Origin: Pararobbsia alpina
Lineage (GTDB): Bacteria > Pseudomonadota > Gammaproteobacteria > Burkholderiales > Burkholderiaceae
Reading direction: 5' to 3'
Assembly (NCBI RefSeq): GCF_902859895.1
Contig: NZ_CADIKM010000002.1
Coordinates: forward strand, 248,001 to 312,000
DNA length: 64,000 nucleotides
Positions 1 through 8,449 of this stretch are shown here, piece by piece (positions within the stretch are counted from its first letter, which is position 1; each line of letters starts with the position of its first letter). The translations under genes were made by a program, and so were the position numbers. Below the pieces are notes generated by a model. The model was given only the letters and a program-made list of their open reading frames with translations, made no database searches and was not told the origin of the DNA.

Positions 1-446
1 TCGACCTCGGCTTCGCGGAAAGCAACGCGACGCACTCGCGCCCCGCGGGCGAACGCATGATCGTCAACGGCAATCCAGTACTGCTCAGCGAAGTCCTCGC
101 GAACCTGATCGACAATGCGCTCAAATACGTGCCGCCCTATCGCGTCAACGACGGCCGTATCACGATCATGGTCTCACGCTATTTCGACGGTACGGATACG
201 CCGCTTGCCGAGCTGGTCGTCGAAGACAACGGCCCCGGTGTCCCGCCCGCGATGCGGGCGGAATTGTTCAAGCGCTTTTTCCGCGGGGACGGACATGGCG
301 AGTCCGACGGTGGAGCCGGACTCGGACTCGCGATCGTTCGCGACATCGTTGTCCTCCACGGCGGGACGATCCACTATGAAGATGGCTCGGGCGGTGGCTC
401 GCGCTTCGTGATTCATCTGCCGCTCGCCCCGGATCAAAAGAGCTAG
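1..446 (+). CDS. Sensor histidine kinase, C-terminal part (5' end outside window)
   Basis: Reading frame 3 is open from the first base, so the gene begins upstream. What remains is the C-terminal HATPase_c domain of a two-component sensor kinase: an N box (NLIDNALKY), a G1 box (DNGPGV), a phenylalanine-rich lid (LFKRFFRG) and a G2 box (GAGLGLAIV), followed by HGG and the usual terminal beta strands. The residues before the first in-frame ATG (position 57) read DLGFAESN, typical of QseC/TctE-type kinases just before the N box, which shows the ATG at 57 is internal. The autophosphorylated histidine, sensor and membrane segments lie outside the window. The partner response regulator is not visible and would normally be upstream. 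Confidence 0.9.
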   Translation, partial: DLGFAESNATHSRPAGERMIVNGNPVLLSEVLANLIDNALKYVPPYRVNDGRITIMVSRYFDGTDTPLAELVVEDNGPGVPPAMRAELFKRFFRGDGHGESDGGAGLGLAIVRDIVVLHGGTIHYEDGSGGGSRFVIHLPLAPDQKS

Positions 447-485
447 GGGCGTTGCGCCCCACGCGTTTCGCTACGGCGACGTCCC

Positions 486-941
486 TCAGCGGCCCTTCTT
501 CGGCGCGAGCATGGTGTGGCGGCAATTCGCCGAACCGCACCGGCATTCATATTCACGCTGCAGCTTTTTCGTATAGCGTGCATTCACGACCAGCCCGTAG
601 TCGTAGAAGAGCTCCTCACCCTTCTTGAGGGTCCGTCCAGCGAGAATGAATACGCGTCCATCGATCTCTTCGGCTTCGCAATTCGGCGAGCAGGAGTGAT
701 TGATCCAGCGCGAACTGTTGCCGCCGACCTTGCCATCGAGCACATCGCCGCCGTCAAGCGCGAAATAAAAGGTGTGGTGAGGGTCGTCGGGATCATGCGG
801 ATGACGCCGCAGCGCTTCCTTCCACGAAATCCGTTCGCCCTTGTACTCGAGCAGCCGTTCACCCGCCGCGATGCGCGAAGCGGCAAACACGCCCTTGCCA
901 TGCACACCTGAGCGACGCACGACAATCCTGCGTGAAGTCAT
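486..941 (-). CDS. Small SET-domain protein-lysine methyltransferase family protein
   Basis: A 151-residue protein that is essentially one SET domain. It opens with the SAM-binding strand (HGKGVFA, about residues 14-20). It carries the knot motif RWINHSCSPNCEA (about residue 78 on), the catalytic-tyrosine segment ELFYDYGL, and a post-SET cysteine cluster (ECRCGSANCRHTM) that would bind zinc with the NHSCSPNC cysteine. The length is normal for bacterial stand-alone SET proteins. These transfer methyl groups from SAM to lysines; bacterial substrates are mostly unknown, so the target here is open. The ATG at 941 is preceded by AAGGAA at a good distance. It converges with the kinase gene to its left and has no obvious operon partner. 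Confidence 0.9.
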   Translation of the reverse strand: MTSRRIVVRRSGVHGKGVFAASRIAAGERLLEYKGERISWKEALRRHPHDPDDPHHTFYFALDGGDVLDGKVGGNSSRWINHSCSPNCEAEEIDGRVFILAGRTLKKGEELFYDYGLVVNARYTKKLQREYECRCGSANCRHTMLAPKKGR

Positions 942-1554
942 CGACCCATTCCTTTTGAGACTACGAATAGAGAAAGTGCGCAGTCAGACCGCGCGCATGC
1001 AGCGGCATCCTACCGTTGTGCGCGCGCAAGTTCAACGCGTGCCTGCAATCTGCTCGCTGAATCGATGAATAGCAACATGCGGCGGCGGCCGCCGAGATCA
1101 TCGGGCGCCGTATACGAATGCCTACCGGATGGTGCGAAGGCACGGCGGGACGCAACGCATCGGCCATCACCGGCATCGACGCGCCCGACACCCCCAAGTG
1201 GATCCGATGCCAGCCGGTCGTCTCGCCCGGCCCGGCCGGGTGTTGACGCATGGGTGCGGTGATCACGCGATTTGCCGATGGCAAATCACGCAGCTTCAAT
1301 CAGGGCGACAGCGTGCTCGTCGATTCGACTTCGCCTGAAGATTAGCGATCGGGAATAGCACGCTTGAATTGCTCTCGCCGACACGGTCGCGCGGAAATTC
1401 AAAGCTTCAGAGAGCGATCTTTCATCTTTGAAATATCGCTTTCTGCAATCTTAATGTCCGACTTGATTATTGGTATTCGACATGTGGATTCGGTTATACC
1501 AATTAGCAGGCGGGATCGAAATTCCAATACGCGACGATCGGGTCGGGAGACCGG
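942..1554. other. Intergenic region without a convincing gene
   Basis: About 610 bases with no supportable gene. The left half is GC-rich, the right half (from about 1390) AT-rich. A 31-codon ORF at 1250-1345 (MGAVITRFADGKSRSFNQ...) has plausible composition but no recognised family and no clear ribosome site; it could be the remnant of a longer gene, since the bases just upstream read GIDAPDTPKW in another frame. An inverted repeat ATTGGTAT (1469-1476) / ATACCAAT (1496-1503) lies in the AT-rich half and might be an operator. Confidence 0.4.
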
Positions 1555-2334
1555 CTACACCTGCTTGAGGAGCTTCCAGTTGCGAGCCTGGGTTGCCGCA
1601 TCCGCCGCCTCATAGGCCAGGCACTCAAGCCGCAGCGTGTTGCGGTTCAGGACCTGTTCGAGCGTCACGCATTGAAAACTGTCGGACTTCGCCGCAGCCT
1701 TGGATGCCCCCACCGCGCCACTGGCCTTCGTCACCTTGATGGTCCGGCTGCGCTTGGCCGCGGTGCCCTCCTGGGCATCGGTCGGCTCGAACCAGCGGCA
1801 TGTTCCGCACATGCGGTGCGCAGGCATCGTGCCACGGATCTCGAGTTCCCGGATCAGCTTGAACAAGCCGCTGTAAAGCGCGGCCTGCTCCTCGTCACGC
1901 AAGGTCGTGAGCGCGCCGGACATGAAACCGGGCCACTGCGCCGCACGTTTGGCCGCCGTCCGTCCACGAGGCGTGAGTTTGACCGCCAGGGCCCGGCGAT
2001 CATCCGCGGCACGGCGCTTCTCGATCAGCCCCTTTTCCTCGAGCGTACTGACAGCATCGCTCGTGGTTGCGGCCGTCAAGGCCGTGTCACGAGCGATATC
2101 GTTCAGACGCAGTGGCTTTCGGCGCTGCATCAGCAATACCAGGATTTCGCCCTGGGTCGGCGTAAGGCCCGCCCCTTCAGCCCAGTTCCACGCCCGATTG
2201 CGCATCGCGGTATTCAAACGAAGCAATCCTTGCGTAATCCGCTCTGTAGGGTGGTCCCCGTATATAGCCACTTCATCCAACACTTGCGCTACTTTGGTCA
2301 TTTGCGTCGAACCCGCTTCTGATTTTTTCAACAT
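1555..2334 (-). CDS. MarR-family regulator with four-cysteine C-terminal extension
   Basis: A 259-residue protein. Residues about 35-165 form a MarR winged helix-turn-helix domain (LTPTQGEILVLLM, then LNDIARDTALTAATTSDAV as recognition helix, then the wing with DDRRALAVKLTPRG). MarR proteins normally end here. This one continues for about 90 residues with Cys176 and Cys179 (MCGTCRWFEP), a lysine/alanine-rich low-complexity linker (about 185-217), Cys222 (FQCVTLEQVL) and Cys238 (LRLECLAYE). The pattern CxxC...C...C suggests a metal or redox site. Related C-terminal cysteine tails occur in other Burkholderia MarR proteins, but the alanine/lysine insert is unusual. The start could also be the ATG at 2301 (MTKVAQVL). 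The target genes are unknown. Confidence 0.85.
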   Translation of the reverse strand: MLKKSEAGSTQMTKVAQVLDEVAIYGDHPTERITQGLLRLNTAMRNRAWNWAEGAGLTPTQGEILVLLMQRRKPLRLNDIARDTALTAATTSDAVSTLEEKGLIEKRRAADDRRALAVKLTPRGRTAAKRAAQWPGFMSGALTTLRDEEQAALYSGLFKLIRELEIRGTMPAHRMCGTCRWFEPTDAQEGTAAKRSRTIKVTKASGAVGASKAAAKSDSFQCVTLEQVLNRNTLRLECLAYEAADAATQARNWKLLKQV

Positions 2335-2671
2335 TCTATGCGACTCTTAAAAACATTTCAGTGTCTTTATACACTCGCCCTGTGAATAAACGGGGGATAA
2401 GTCCGGCGAAACAGGTGGATAGTTTCTGAATAATTCACAGACGACACCGTAAGCCTAAAAGATGTCCACCCTCGCAGGCCTTGTATCCCATCCTTATACG
2501 TACAGTTCTACGTTACGGAAGACTTTGATTTTGAAAGAGAAAATCGAGTTACCCACAGAATCCGGTCAAGCTTGTTAACTACTATCATGTATACATAGAG
2601 TAAACCTATGAACCGTGTAAGTCTCTCGCTTCCTGGCAGAAATGTTTATTTTGCCCTCGTGCCTTGGCTGC
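2335..2671. other. AT-rich intergenic region with DnaA-box-like sites
   Basis: This gap between the MarR gene and the 3' end of ybdK holds no gene. It is clearly richer in A+T than its neighbours. TGTGAATAA at 2381-2389 is the complement of TTATTCACA and fits the relaxed DnaA-box consensus. The right part carries the left copy of the origin-like module, listed separately. Confidence 0.55.
2548..2596 (+). repeat. Left copy of DnaA-box/trio module (inverted relative to 5361-5411)
   Basis: Read 5' to 3' this site has GTTACCCACAGAA (2548-2560; one mismatch to the DnaA box TTATCCACA), CTTGTTAACT (2571-2580), ACTAT (2581-2585) and the palindrome ATGTATACAT (2587-2596). The box-to-CTTGTTAACT distance is 13 nt. 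The same elements with the same 13-nt distance occur on the opposite strand at 5361-5411. The complement of TTAACTACTATC contains two 3'-GAT-5' triplets, as in DnaA-trio elements. Function is inferred. Confidence 0.6.
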
Positions 2672-3787
2672 TCAGGTACGCCACTGGATGCATTGCTGAC
2701 GCACGACCTCGGGCAGCGAGTCGCCGTGGCGATACGTCTCGCGCAACCACGTTGCATCGTTGATCTGACTGCGAGCGACCGACGCGATCTCCTCGAGGGC
2801 TTCGGTCGAGCCCAAAGCCTCTGCATGTGGTGCAAGCTTGTCGAGCGTCGCGAGTACATCGTCGGCAATCGTCCGACGCTCACCCGTCTCCGGCGCGACG
2901 AGGGTTCCCGCGAGTCCGAAGCGGCATGCTTCGAAACGGTTGAACGTGTACACGAGATAGTCGTCTTCGTGCAGCGTCAACGGCCGGTCGAGCAAGAGGT
3001 AACGGGCAAGCGTCTGGATGTAGGCCGCGAGTACCGCGGCGCGATCGACGGACAATGGGGTATCGAGTACCCGGACCTCGATCGTGCCAAACTCCGGCTT
3101 GGGCCGGATATCCCAATAGAAATCCTTCATTCCCCCGATGACCCCGGTGTTGACCATCTTCGAAAAATAGTCTTCGAAGTTTTCCCAGTTCAGCACATAG
3201 GGGGCTCGGCCGGACATCGGGAATGCAAACACTGAGTTGAGCCGGGCCGAATGAAAGCCCGTGTCGACACCCTGCACATAGGGCGACGACGCCGACAACG
3301 CGATGAAGTGTGGAATGAAACGTGACATCGAATGCAGCAGGAAGAGCGCACTGTCAGCACTCGGGCAGCCGATATGCACATGCTGGCCGAACACGGTGAA
3401 CTGTTTGGCCAGGTAGCCGTAGAGTTCAGAGAGGTACTGGAAGCGCGGCGTATCGAAGATCTGTCGCTCGTTCCATTGTTGAAAAGTGTGTGTTCCGCCG
3501 CCGCACAGGCCGACATTGAGCTTGTCGGCTGCGGAAACGAGCGCATCGCGCAGCACGCGCAGTTCGTCGCGCGCCTGCGTGTAGGTCGTGCAGACGCCTG
3601 TCGCGATCTCGATCATGCTTTCTGTAATCTCGGGCTTGATATCGCCCGCGACCTTACGCTCGCGAATCAACCGCATCAGGTCCGACGACGCATTGGTCAG
3701 ATCATAGTCGTGCAGATTGACAATCTGGAGTTCGAGCTCGACACCGAAAGTGAACGATTCCGATCGGTTGAATGCTTCAAGTACCAT
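2672..3787 (-). CDS. ybdK: YbdK-family carboxylate-amine ligase (glutamate-cysteine ligase 2 type)
   Basis: The 371-residue protein matches the YbdK/GCS2 family over its full length. It starts with the glutamate-binding strand [12 protein letters not shown] (about residues 11-22). It has the metal/ATP-site segments [12 protein letters not shown], the glycine-rich [18 protein letters not shown] and [10 protein letters not shown], and a C-terminal helical part. Family members join an amino acid carboxylate to an amine with ATP; E. coli YbdK has weak glutamate-cysteine ligase activity, and the natural product is often unknown. It starts 3 nt after the stop codon of the antiporter gene, so the two are co-transcribed. 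A classical gshA lies at 25.6-27.3 kb, so this is not the only enzyme of this kind. Confidence 0.92.
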   Translation of the reverse strand: MVLEAFNRSESFTFGVELELQIVNLHDYDLTNASSDLMRLIRERKVAGDIKPEITESMIEIATGVCTTYTQARDELRVLRDALVSAADKLNVGLCGGGTHTFQQWNERQIFDTPRFQYLSELYGYLAKQFTVFGQHVHIGCPSADSALFLLHSMSRFIPHFIALSASSPYVQGVDTGFHSARLNSVFAFPMSGRAPYVLNWENFEDYFSKMVNTGVIGGMKDFYWDIRPKPEFGTIEVRVLDTPLSVDRAAVLAAYIQTLARYLLLDRPLTLHEDDYLVYTFNRFEACRFGLAGTLVAPETGERRTIADDVLATLDKLAPHAEALGSTEALEEIASVARSQINDATWLRETYRHGDSLPEVVRQQCIQWRT

Positions 3788-3790
3788 GCC

Positions 3791-4993
3791 TCATTGCCCT
3801 CGTTCGTTGATGGCCGCCAGGGCGCGATAGACGATGACCGGTGCGATCAGTTGCAGCGCGGCGATCGAACACATGACGATCGCACGCAGCGCGGGGTCGA
3901 AATCAGGATAGAGCGTGTAAGTATCGGAGCAAAGCAGGAAGGCGAGCGCCGACATCGGCGATAGCGACACCCCGAGCGCCGCGCCCTGTTTCCAGTCGAG
4001 CCCGCTTGGCCTCGCGAACACCAGCGACCCCGCGAGCTTCGCGACAAACCGCGCGCCGATCAACGCCAGCGCCGCCACGCCGCCGAGCGGTATGTATTTC
4101 CATTCGAACGACAGCAAGGTCACGCCGAACAACACGACCGTCAATAGCCACCCGGCCGTGCCGAAATGGGTCGGCCAAAGCAGCGGACGCGGATCGAGAT
4201 TCTTGAAAATGATGCCGGCTGCCAGCAAGGCCATGATGGTCGACAACTTCAGCACGTGTGCAACCGCGATTGCCAGCAGAATCAATCCGAACAGCGTGAC
4301 GAATGAATGCTCGTCGGCAATGCTCACGCGCCTGAAGAAGAAGTTGCAGCTAATGGCGAGCAACCAGGCCAGCAGGAACGAACCGATGATGAAAAACGGG
4401 GGCTGAATCAGCGTGGCCCAGACATTTCCATAGAACTCCTGGTGAAGCCAGCCGGACAGGAGTTTGAGGACCACCACCGCGTACATGCTGTTCAATGCGC
4501 TCAGGGTCATGAGCCGTTCTGTCACCTGCCCCTGACTCTTGAGCTCCGCTCTGAGCTGGATCACCATCGCTGGAGAAGTCGCCATCGCGATCGAGGCCGC
4601 GACGGCCGACGTCATCGGCGCAACATGAAGCAGATGCAAGGCGAACCACACCGCGACAAACGTCAGTGCCGCTTCGCCGACGCTCATGACGACAAGCCAG
4701 GGATTCATCCGGATCCAGCGCAAGCTCACGCGGCTGCCGAGTTCGAACAGCAGGAGGCCGAGCGCAATATCCATCAACAGACGCGCATCCTCGGCCAGTG
4801 CGCTGTCGATCAAGCCAAGTCCGGCCGGCCCCGCGACCAGCCCGATCACGCCGTACCCAATCAGGCGCGGTACACGCCAAGCGCGCCAGCACAGTTCTCC
4901 GCATAGTCCGGCGGCTACCAGGGTCAAGCCGACCCAGAGCGCGATGTCCGCGGTGAACGGCCACTCGGGCAAAAAAGCGAATGCGGACTTCAT
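3791..4993 (-). CDS. Kef/CPA2-type cation:proton antiporter
   Basis: A 400-residue integral membrane protein with about 12 hydrophobic segments from residue 18 on. It resembles the CPA2 sodium/potassium-proton antiporter family: GYGVIGLVAGP near the N terminus, LLLFELGSRVSLRW (a family hallmark after the third helix), ATSPAMVIQLRAEL and a C-terminal LSPMSALAFLL. It lacks the TrkA-N NAD-binding domain of true KefB/KefC proteins, so it is a membrane-domain-only member. It is the first gene of a pair with ybdK. Glutathione-gated Kef systems make a glutathione-related link with ybdK attractive, but this is inference. Start ATG at 4993. Confidence 0.88.
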   Translation of the reverse strand: MKSAFAFLPEWPFTADIALWVGLTLVAAGLCGELCWRAWRVPRLIGYGVIGLVAGPAGLGLIDSALAEDARLLMDIALGLLLFELGSRVSLRWIRMNPWLVVMSVGEAALTFVAVWFALHLLHVAPMTSAVAASIAMATSPAMVIQLRAELKSQGQVTERLMTLSALNSMYAVVVLKLLSGWLHQEFYGNVWATLIQPPFFIIGSFLLAWLLAISCNFFFRRVSIADEHSFVTLFGLILLAIAVAHVLKLSTIMALLAAGIIFKNLDPRPLLWPTHFGTAGWLLTVVLFGVTLLSFEWKYIPLGGVAALALIGARFVAKLAGSLVFARPSGLDWKQGAALGVSLSPMSALAFLLCSDTYTLYPDFDPALRAIVMCSIAALQLIAPVIVYRALAAINERGQ

Positions 4994-5360
4994 TATCAGT
5001 ACTTCTCCTGTCTGGAATGCATTGCCGGATCAATTCGGCAACGAGGTGCATGGCACGCAGCGCGCATGCCTGCCCGATCGCCCGATGCAATAAAGACCGG
5101 CACGACCTGAGAACACGGCTCGGAGTGACCTTGCCCGGAAGCAAGACCCTCACGTGATTGGACTTGCCATATGCGTCTGGCTTGCCGCCGGATGCCTGGC
5201 TATTTGACGTACGCATGTGAACGCATGAGCACATGCATTCGTAATGCTCGTGAAAGCGACTTCACAGAAATCGCTGGGGCATTGTGCCATAGCTTCCGAG
5301 GCGATTTGTGCGGGGAAACGTAAGCCGACCGCGCGGGCTTTAGGTCTGTTAACGCTTTCT

Positions 5361-5600
5361 TTGTATACACATAGTAGAAGTTAACAAGGGCCTGCCCTTT
5401 CTGTGGATAACTACCTTTTTCTTTTGAAGATCAAATGCTTGCAGAACGAATAAGGCGGTGCGCGGAGGGTGGAACGAACGCCGGAGCCCGGGAGAACTCG
5501 CAGGCTCGCCGAGCAGGCCGCTCAGTTGTGCCCAAACGGTCCACAGCGAGTCCAGGGGGTTTGCCCCCTGCTTATCAACAAGCTATTGTGGACAACATAG
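5361..5600. other. Candidate chromosomal replication origin (DnaA boxes, trio and AT-rich stretch)
   Basis: This lies in a 655-base gap (4994-5648) without a gene; 4994-5360 shows nothing else. It contains a perfect DnaA box TGTGGATAA (5402-5410, complement TTATCCACA) and, 13 nt away, AGTTAACAAG (5379-5388). Next come TAGTAGAAG (5372-5380), which reads as three 3'-GAT/GAA-5' triplets on its complement side, and TGTATACA (5362-5369). Beyond the box is an AT-rich run (about 5404-5435), then TTATCAACA (5572-5580) and TGTGGACAA (5587-5595, complement TTGTCCACA). A DnaA box, a GC-rich linker and DnaA-trios form the basal unwinding element of known origins. In sequenced Burkholderia genomes the gsp cluster, 5 kb away here, has, as I recall, locus numbers at the very start or end of chromosome 1. 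Origin function is inferred. Confidence 0.6.
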
Positions 5601-5648
5601 GGGTGTTACGTGAGCGCAGGAGCGCTATTGAAGTCCGGCCCGAACTGT

Positions 5649-7733
5649 TCAATGCACGGCGCGCTGCCGCAAGGCACGTTGAAGAAAACGTGCGGGATCG
5701 AAGCCGTCGGCAATGTCACGCGTAACGGGCAAGGGCTCGCCGAGAATCTGGGAGGCAATGATTTCCGCGCCAAGCGCGGCCCAGGTCAGGCCGCGCGAGC
5801 CGTAGCCATAGGCGCCATAAAGTCCCCCCTTGCGAGGCAGGTCGAGCGGCCATGCGCCGCTGAGGCGTCCGGCTTGCTGACGCGCGGTTTCCTCGTCGGC
5901 AAGCTGCCCGATCATCGGCATCCGGTCGCTCGTTACGCAACGGAACGCAACGCGACCCGCCATCGCGCGATCCGCGGCTTGAGCACGCAGCGTTTGCGCA
6001 ACCGCAGGTATCAGCCGGCTCAGTCGGTCGAGGTTGTCTTGTTGGCTGTCCTCACGCAAGTGCTCATCGGGGTCGTCAAGTTCATAACTTGCCCCGATCA
6101 GCTGACGGCCGCGATGCGCTGAGTCCGGAAGGACATATCCGTCGCCGATCAGGGGGTGCCTGAGCGCGGCGACCGGGCTTGGATCGAGCCAGGTGAGCTG
6201 GCCGCGTATCGAGCGCACGGGCGCATGCTCGAGCGAGGCGAGCCGCGAGGCGTCGGCCGCGTTCGCCACGATCGCGACCGGTGCCGATGCGAGGCGATTG
6301 CCGGTCGAATCCATCGCATGCCAGAGTCCGTCGCTGTGCACGAGCGTCGCGACTGCGCGATTGAAATGCCGTGTCAATGTCGTGCGCGAACTCGCGGCGG
6401 CAAGTTGCGCATGGCAGAGCGAAGCGGGATCGAGCATACCGCCACGAGAAAAATACAAGCCGCCATGAGCCGGTTTCACACCCAGAATTGCATATGCGTC
6501 GTCGGCAGACACATATCGAACCAATTCGTCTGGAAAACCGAGCGTGGAGAGGGCATCGCGATAGGCGGCTTCTTCCTCGGCTGTCGTTGCGACCTGTACC
6601 AGTCCGTCGGCACGCCAGTCGAATTTGAATCCCTGTGCGTCGAGGGCTTGCCATCGCCGTAGCGCGTAGAGGAAACCGGCGCGCGTAGCACGTGCCGCGA
6701 GACTGTCGTCAGCCGAGATCACCGGATGAAAAACCCCTGCCGGATTGCCCGAGGCGCGTGTCGCGGGTCCGGCGGCGGTATCGATCAGCGCGAGGTCCAG
6801 ACCGCGCTCGGCGAGCCGCTCGGCGAGCGCGCATCCGGCAAGACCGGCACCGATGATCATCGCATCGGAATAAGTCCGGCTTCCCGAGTAGACCGGTGCG
6901 GCTGGGCTTTGGTGGGGTTCGCCGGTTTGCTGCCCTTTCAGATGGCCTGTGTTGATTGAAGGTTCGGGCAGCGGGGGGTCATGGCGGCGCACGCGCCACT
7001 TCGGCGCGAAGTGTCCTCTCGTGAGGGAAGGCATAAACGCCCTGCTATCCGCGCTATCCAGGTCGTCGAATACGAAGCCCGTGGATTTGAGACTCACGCC
7101 CAGCGCATCGGTCAGGTCCTCGCAGGCCACGGTTGCAGACTCTCCGGCCAGACGAGCGATGCCCTTGGACAGCTCGGCCGTGCCGATGCGTCCTTGCGCG
7201 ACAGCATCAGGATCGTTCAGATGGAAGGCATCCGCACGCAGCCAGAGTGCGGCGAGCGATGCATCAAGTGCGTCGAACGCGAGTGTAAGCACCACCCGGC
7301 CCTGCGCGAACTCGAGTCGATGGACACCGCGGACAGCAAGTGGCCACTGGGTTGCAAGCTCGCGTGCAAGCGCATCGAATGCGGGTGCCGAGGAGACTTC
7401 CGCCATGTCGAGCTTTTCGATCGCGAACCGCCAGTTGGCCGGTTGGCTTTCAATCGAAACCACATGCAGTCTTTCGCAACGTTGCGAGGGATCATCGCTC
7501 TGCCATGCATGCCATGCGGCCAAAAAACGCCGACCCGAATCGAAGCGGGTCTCCATGATCGTGAACAGCTTTTGACCCTGCCAGCGAGCACTCAAGTTAC
7601 TCGAGTCGATCTGCACAGACTCCATGCGAACGCGCCTTCGCACCCGCTCCGGGACCGGCCCATCGGCCGCCGAGGCAGGTGGGACAAGGCCCTCGGGCGG
7701 GTCACCGGATGCCGATGCAGGCTGTCTGTGCAT
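5649..7733 (-). CDS. mnmC: MnmC-like tRNA-modification protein; FAD domain intact, methyltransferase domain degenerate
   Basis: MnmC normally converts cmnm5(s2)U34 of tRNA to mnm5(s2)U in two steps: an FAD domain removes the carboxymethyl group and an N-terminal SAM domain methylates the product. Here the C-terminal domain (from about residue 288 of 694) is complete: IIGAGLAG dinucleotide motif, RASGNPAGVFHP, and GYGSRGLTWAALGAEI near the end. The N-terminal domain is still alignable (FTIMET, RLHVVSIE, GVHRLEF, RVVLTLAFDAL). However, the glycine-rich SAM motif expected as E-x-GFGxGxNF reads ETRFDSGRRF (61-70), and the expected DGFAPxxNPDMW reads NDPDAVAQGRIG (173-184). The SAM-dependent step is therefore probably lost. 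It is transcribed away from HU. The start at 7733 is uncertain; an internal ATG codes residue 37. Confidence 0.88.
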   Translation of the reverse strand: MHRQPASASGDPPEGLVPPASAADGPVPERVRRRVRMESVQIDSSNLSARWQGQKLFTIMETRFDSGRRFLAAWHAWQSDDPSQRCERLHVVSIESQPANWRFAIEKLDMAEVSSAPAFDALARELATQWPLAVRGVHRLEFAQGRVVLTLAFDALDASLAALWLRADAFHLNDPDAVAQGRIGTAELSKGIARLAGESATVACEDLTDALGVSLKSTGFVFDDLDSADSRAFMPSLTRGHFAPKWRVRRHDPPLPEPSINTGHLKGQQTGEPHQSPAAPVYSGSRTYSDAMIIGAGLAGCALAERLAERGLDLALIDTAAGPATRASGNPAGVFHPVISADDSLAARATRAGFLYALRRWQALDAQGFKFDWRADGLVQVATTAEEEAAYRDALSTLGFPDELVRYVSADDAYAILGVKPAHGGLYFSRGGMLDPASLCHAQLAAASSRTTLTRHFNRAVATLVHSDGLWHAMDSTGNRLASAPVAIVANAADASRLASLEHAPVRSIRGQLTWLDPSPVAALRHPLIGDGYVLPDSAHRGRQLIGASYELDDPDEHLREDSQQDNLDRLSRLIPAVAQTLRAQAADRAMAGRVAFRCVTSDRMPMIGQLADEETARQQAGRLSGAWPLDLPRKGGLYGAYGYGSRGLTWAALGAEIIASQILGEPLPVTRDIADGFDPARFLQRALRQRAVH

Positions 7734-7894
7734 TGTTGAATTTTGTAAAAATCCCGCAAACCCCCGTGTTTACTGGCTTTGCGATGGGGTATCATGGCCG
7801 CGCGACGAGTGTTCGCGTGGTTGTGCAAGTCGGGTCGTAACCCCAGACGCCTTTACTGGCGGGGCTGACCACTCGACGGCATGAGCGGCGCACG

Positions 7895-7900
7895 TATAAT
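7895..7900 (+). promoter_or_regulatory. Probable -10 element of the HU promoter
   Basis: A perfect TATAAT lies 48 nt before the HU start codon. The -35 region 17 nt upstream (about 7872-7877, CTCGAC) is weak, which suggests help from an activator or an extended contact. A second possible -10 (TATCAT, 7790-7795) lies further upstream. Confidence 0.5.
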
Positions 7901-7947
7901 CGGCGCGTTCGTGCTGTTGGTTTAAACCTAACTCATAAAGGACTTCC

Positions 7948-8229
7948 ATGAACAAACAGGAACTGATCGACGCCGTCGCCGCCCAGACCGGCGCCAGCAA
8001 GGCACAAACCGGCGAGACGCTGGACACGCTTCTCGACGTCGTCAAGAAGGCGGTTTCGAAAGGCGACGCTGTGCAACTGATCGGCTTCGGCAGCTTCGGC
8101 TCGGGCAAGCGTGCGGCACGCACCGGCCGTAACCCGAAGACGGGCGAGACCATCAAGATTCCGGCGGCGAAGACGGTCAAGTTTACCGCCGGCAAGGCAT
8201 TCAAGGACGCGGTCAATAACAAGAAGTAA
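7948..8229 (+). CDS. hup: HU-family nucleoid DNA-binding protein
   Basis: A 93-residue basic protein matching HU from end to end: N-terminal helices ([20 protein letters not shown]), the turn [21 protein letters not shown] that forms the DNA-bending arm, and the C-terminal strand-helix [21 protein letters not shown] binds and bends DNA without strong sequence preference, compacts the nucleoid and assists initiation at the replication origin. AAGGA lies 6 nt before the ATG. It is monocistronic, with an intrinsic terminator at 8305-8333, and is divergent from mnmC. Confidence 0.97.
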   Translation: MNKQELIDAVAAQTGASKAQTGETLDTLLDVVKKAVSKGDAVQLIGFGSFGSGKRAARTGRNPKTGETIKIPAAKTVKFTAGKAFKDAVNNKK

Positions 8230-8304
8230 GCAGCCCCAAGGCGCAAGCGTCCGCGCGGTCGAGCGGTTCACGCTCGAGCGGTCAGCCCTGACTGGGTATC
8301 GAAG

Positions 8305-8333
8305 CCCGCCCGTACTATCGGCGGGTTTTTTTT
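8305..8333 (+). terminator. Intrinsic terminator of the HU gene
   Basis: Stem CCCGCC (8305-8310) / GGCGGG (8320-8325) with a 9-nt loop, followed directly by eight T residues (8326-8333). It is 75 nt after the HU stop codon. Confidence 0.92.
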
Positions 8334-8449
8334 GGGAGCCCGGTCAGGACTGGTGTTAGTCGCCGAGACCTGCGTCGCATTGTCCCGGTCCGCATTGTTT
8401 CGATCGGCTCCGATCGATCACGCCCGTCACCGATCGCGCGATGCGACGC

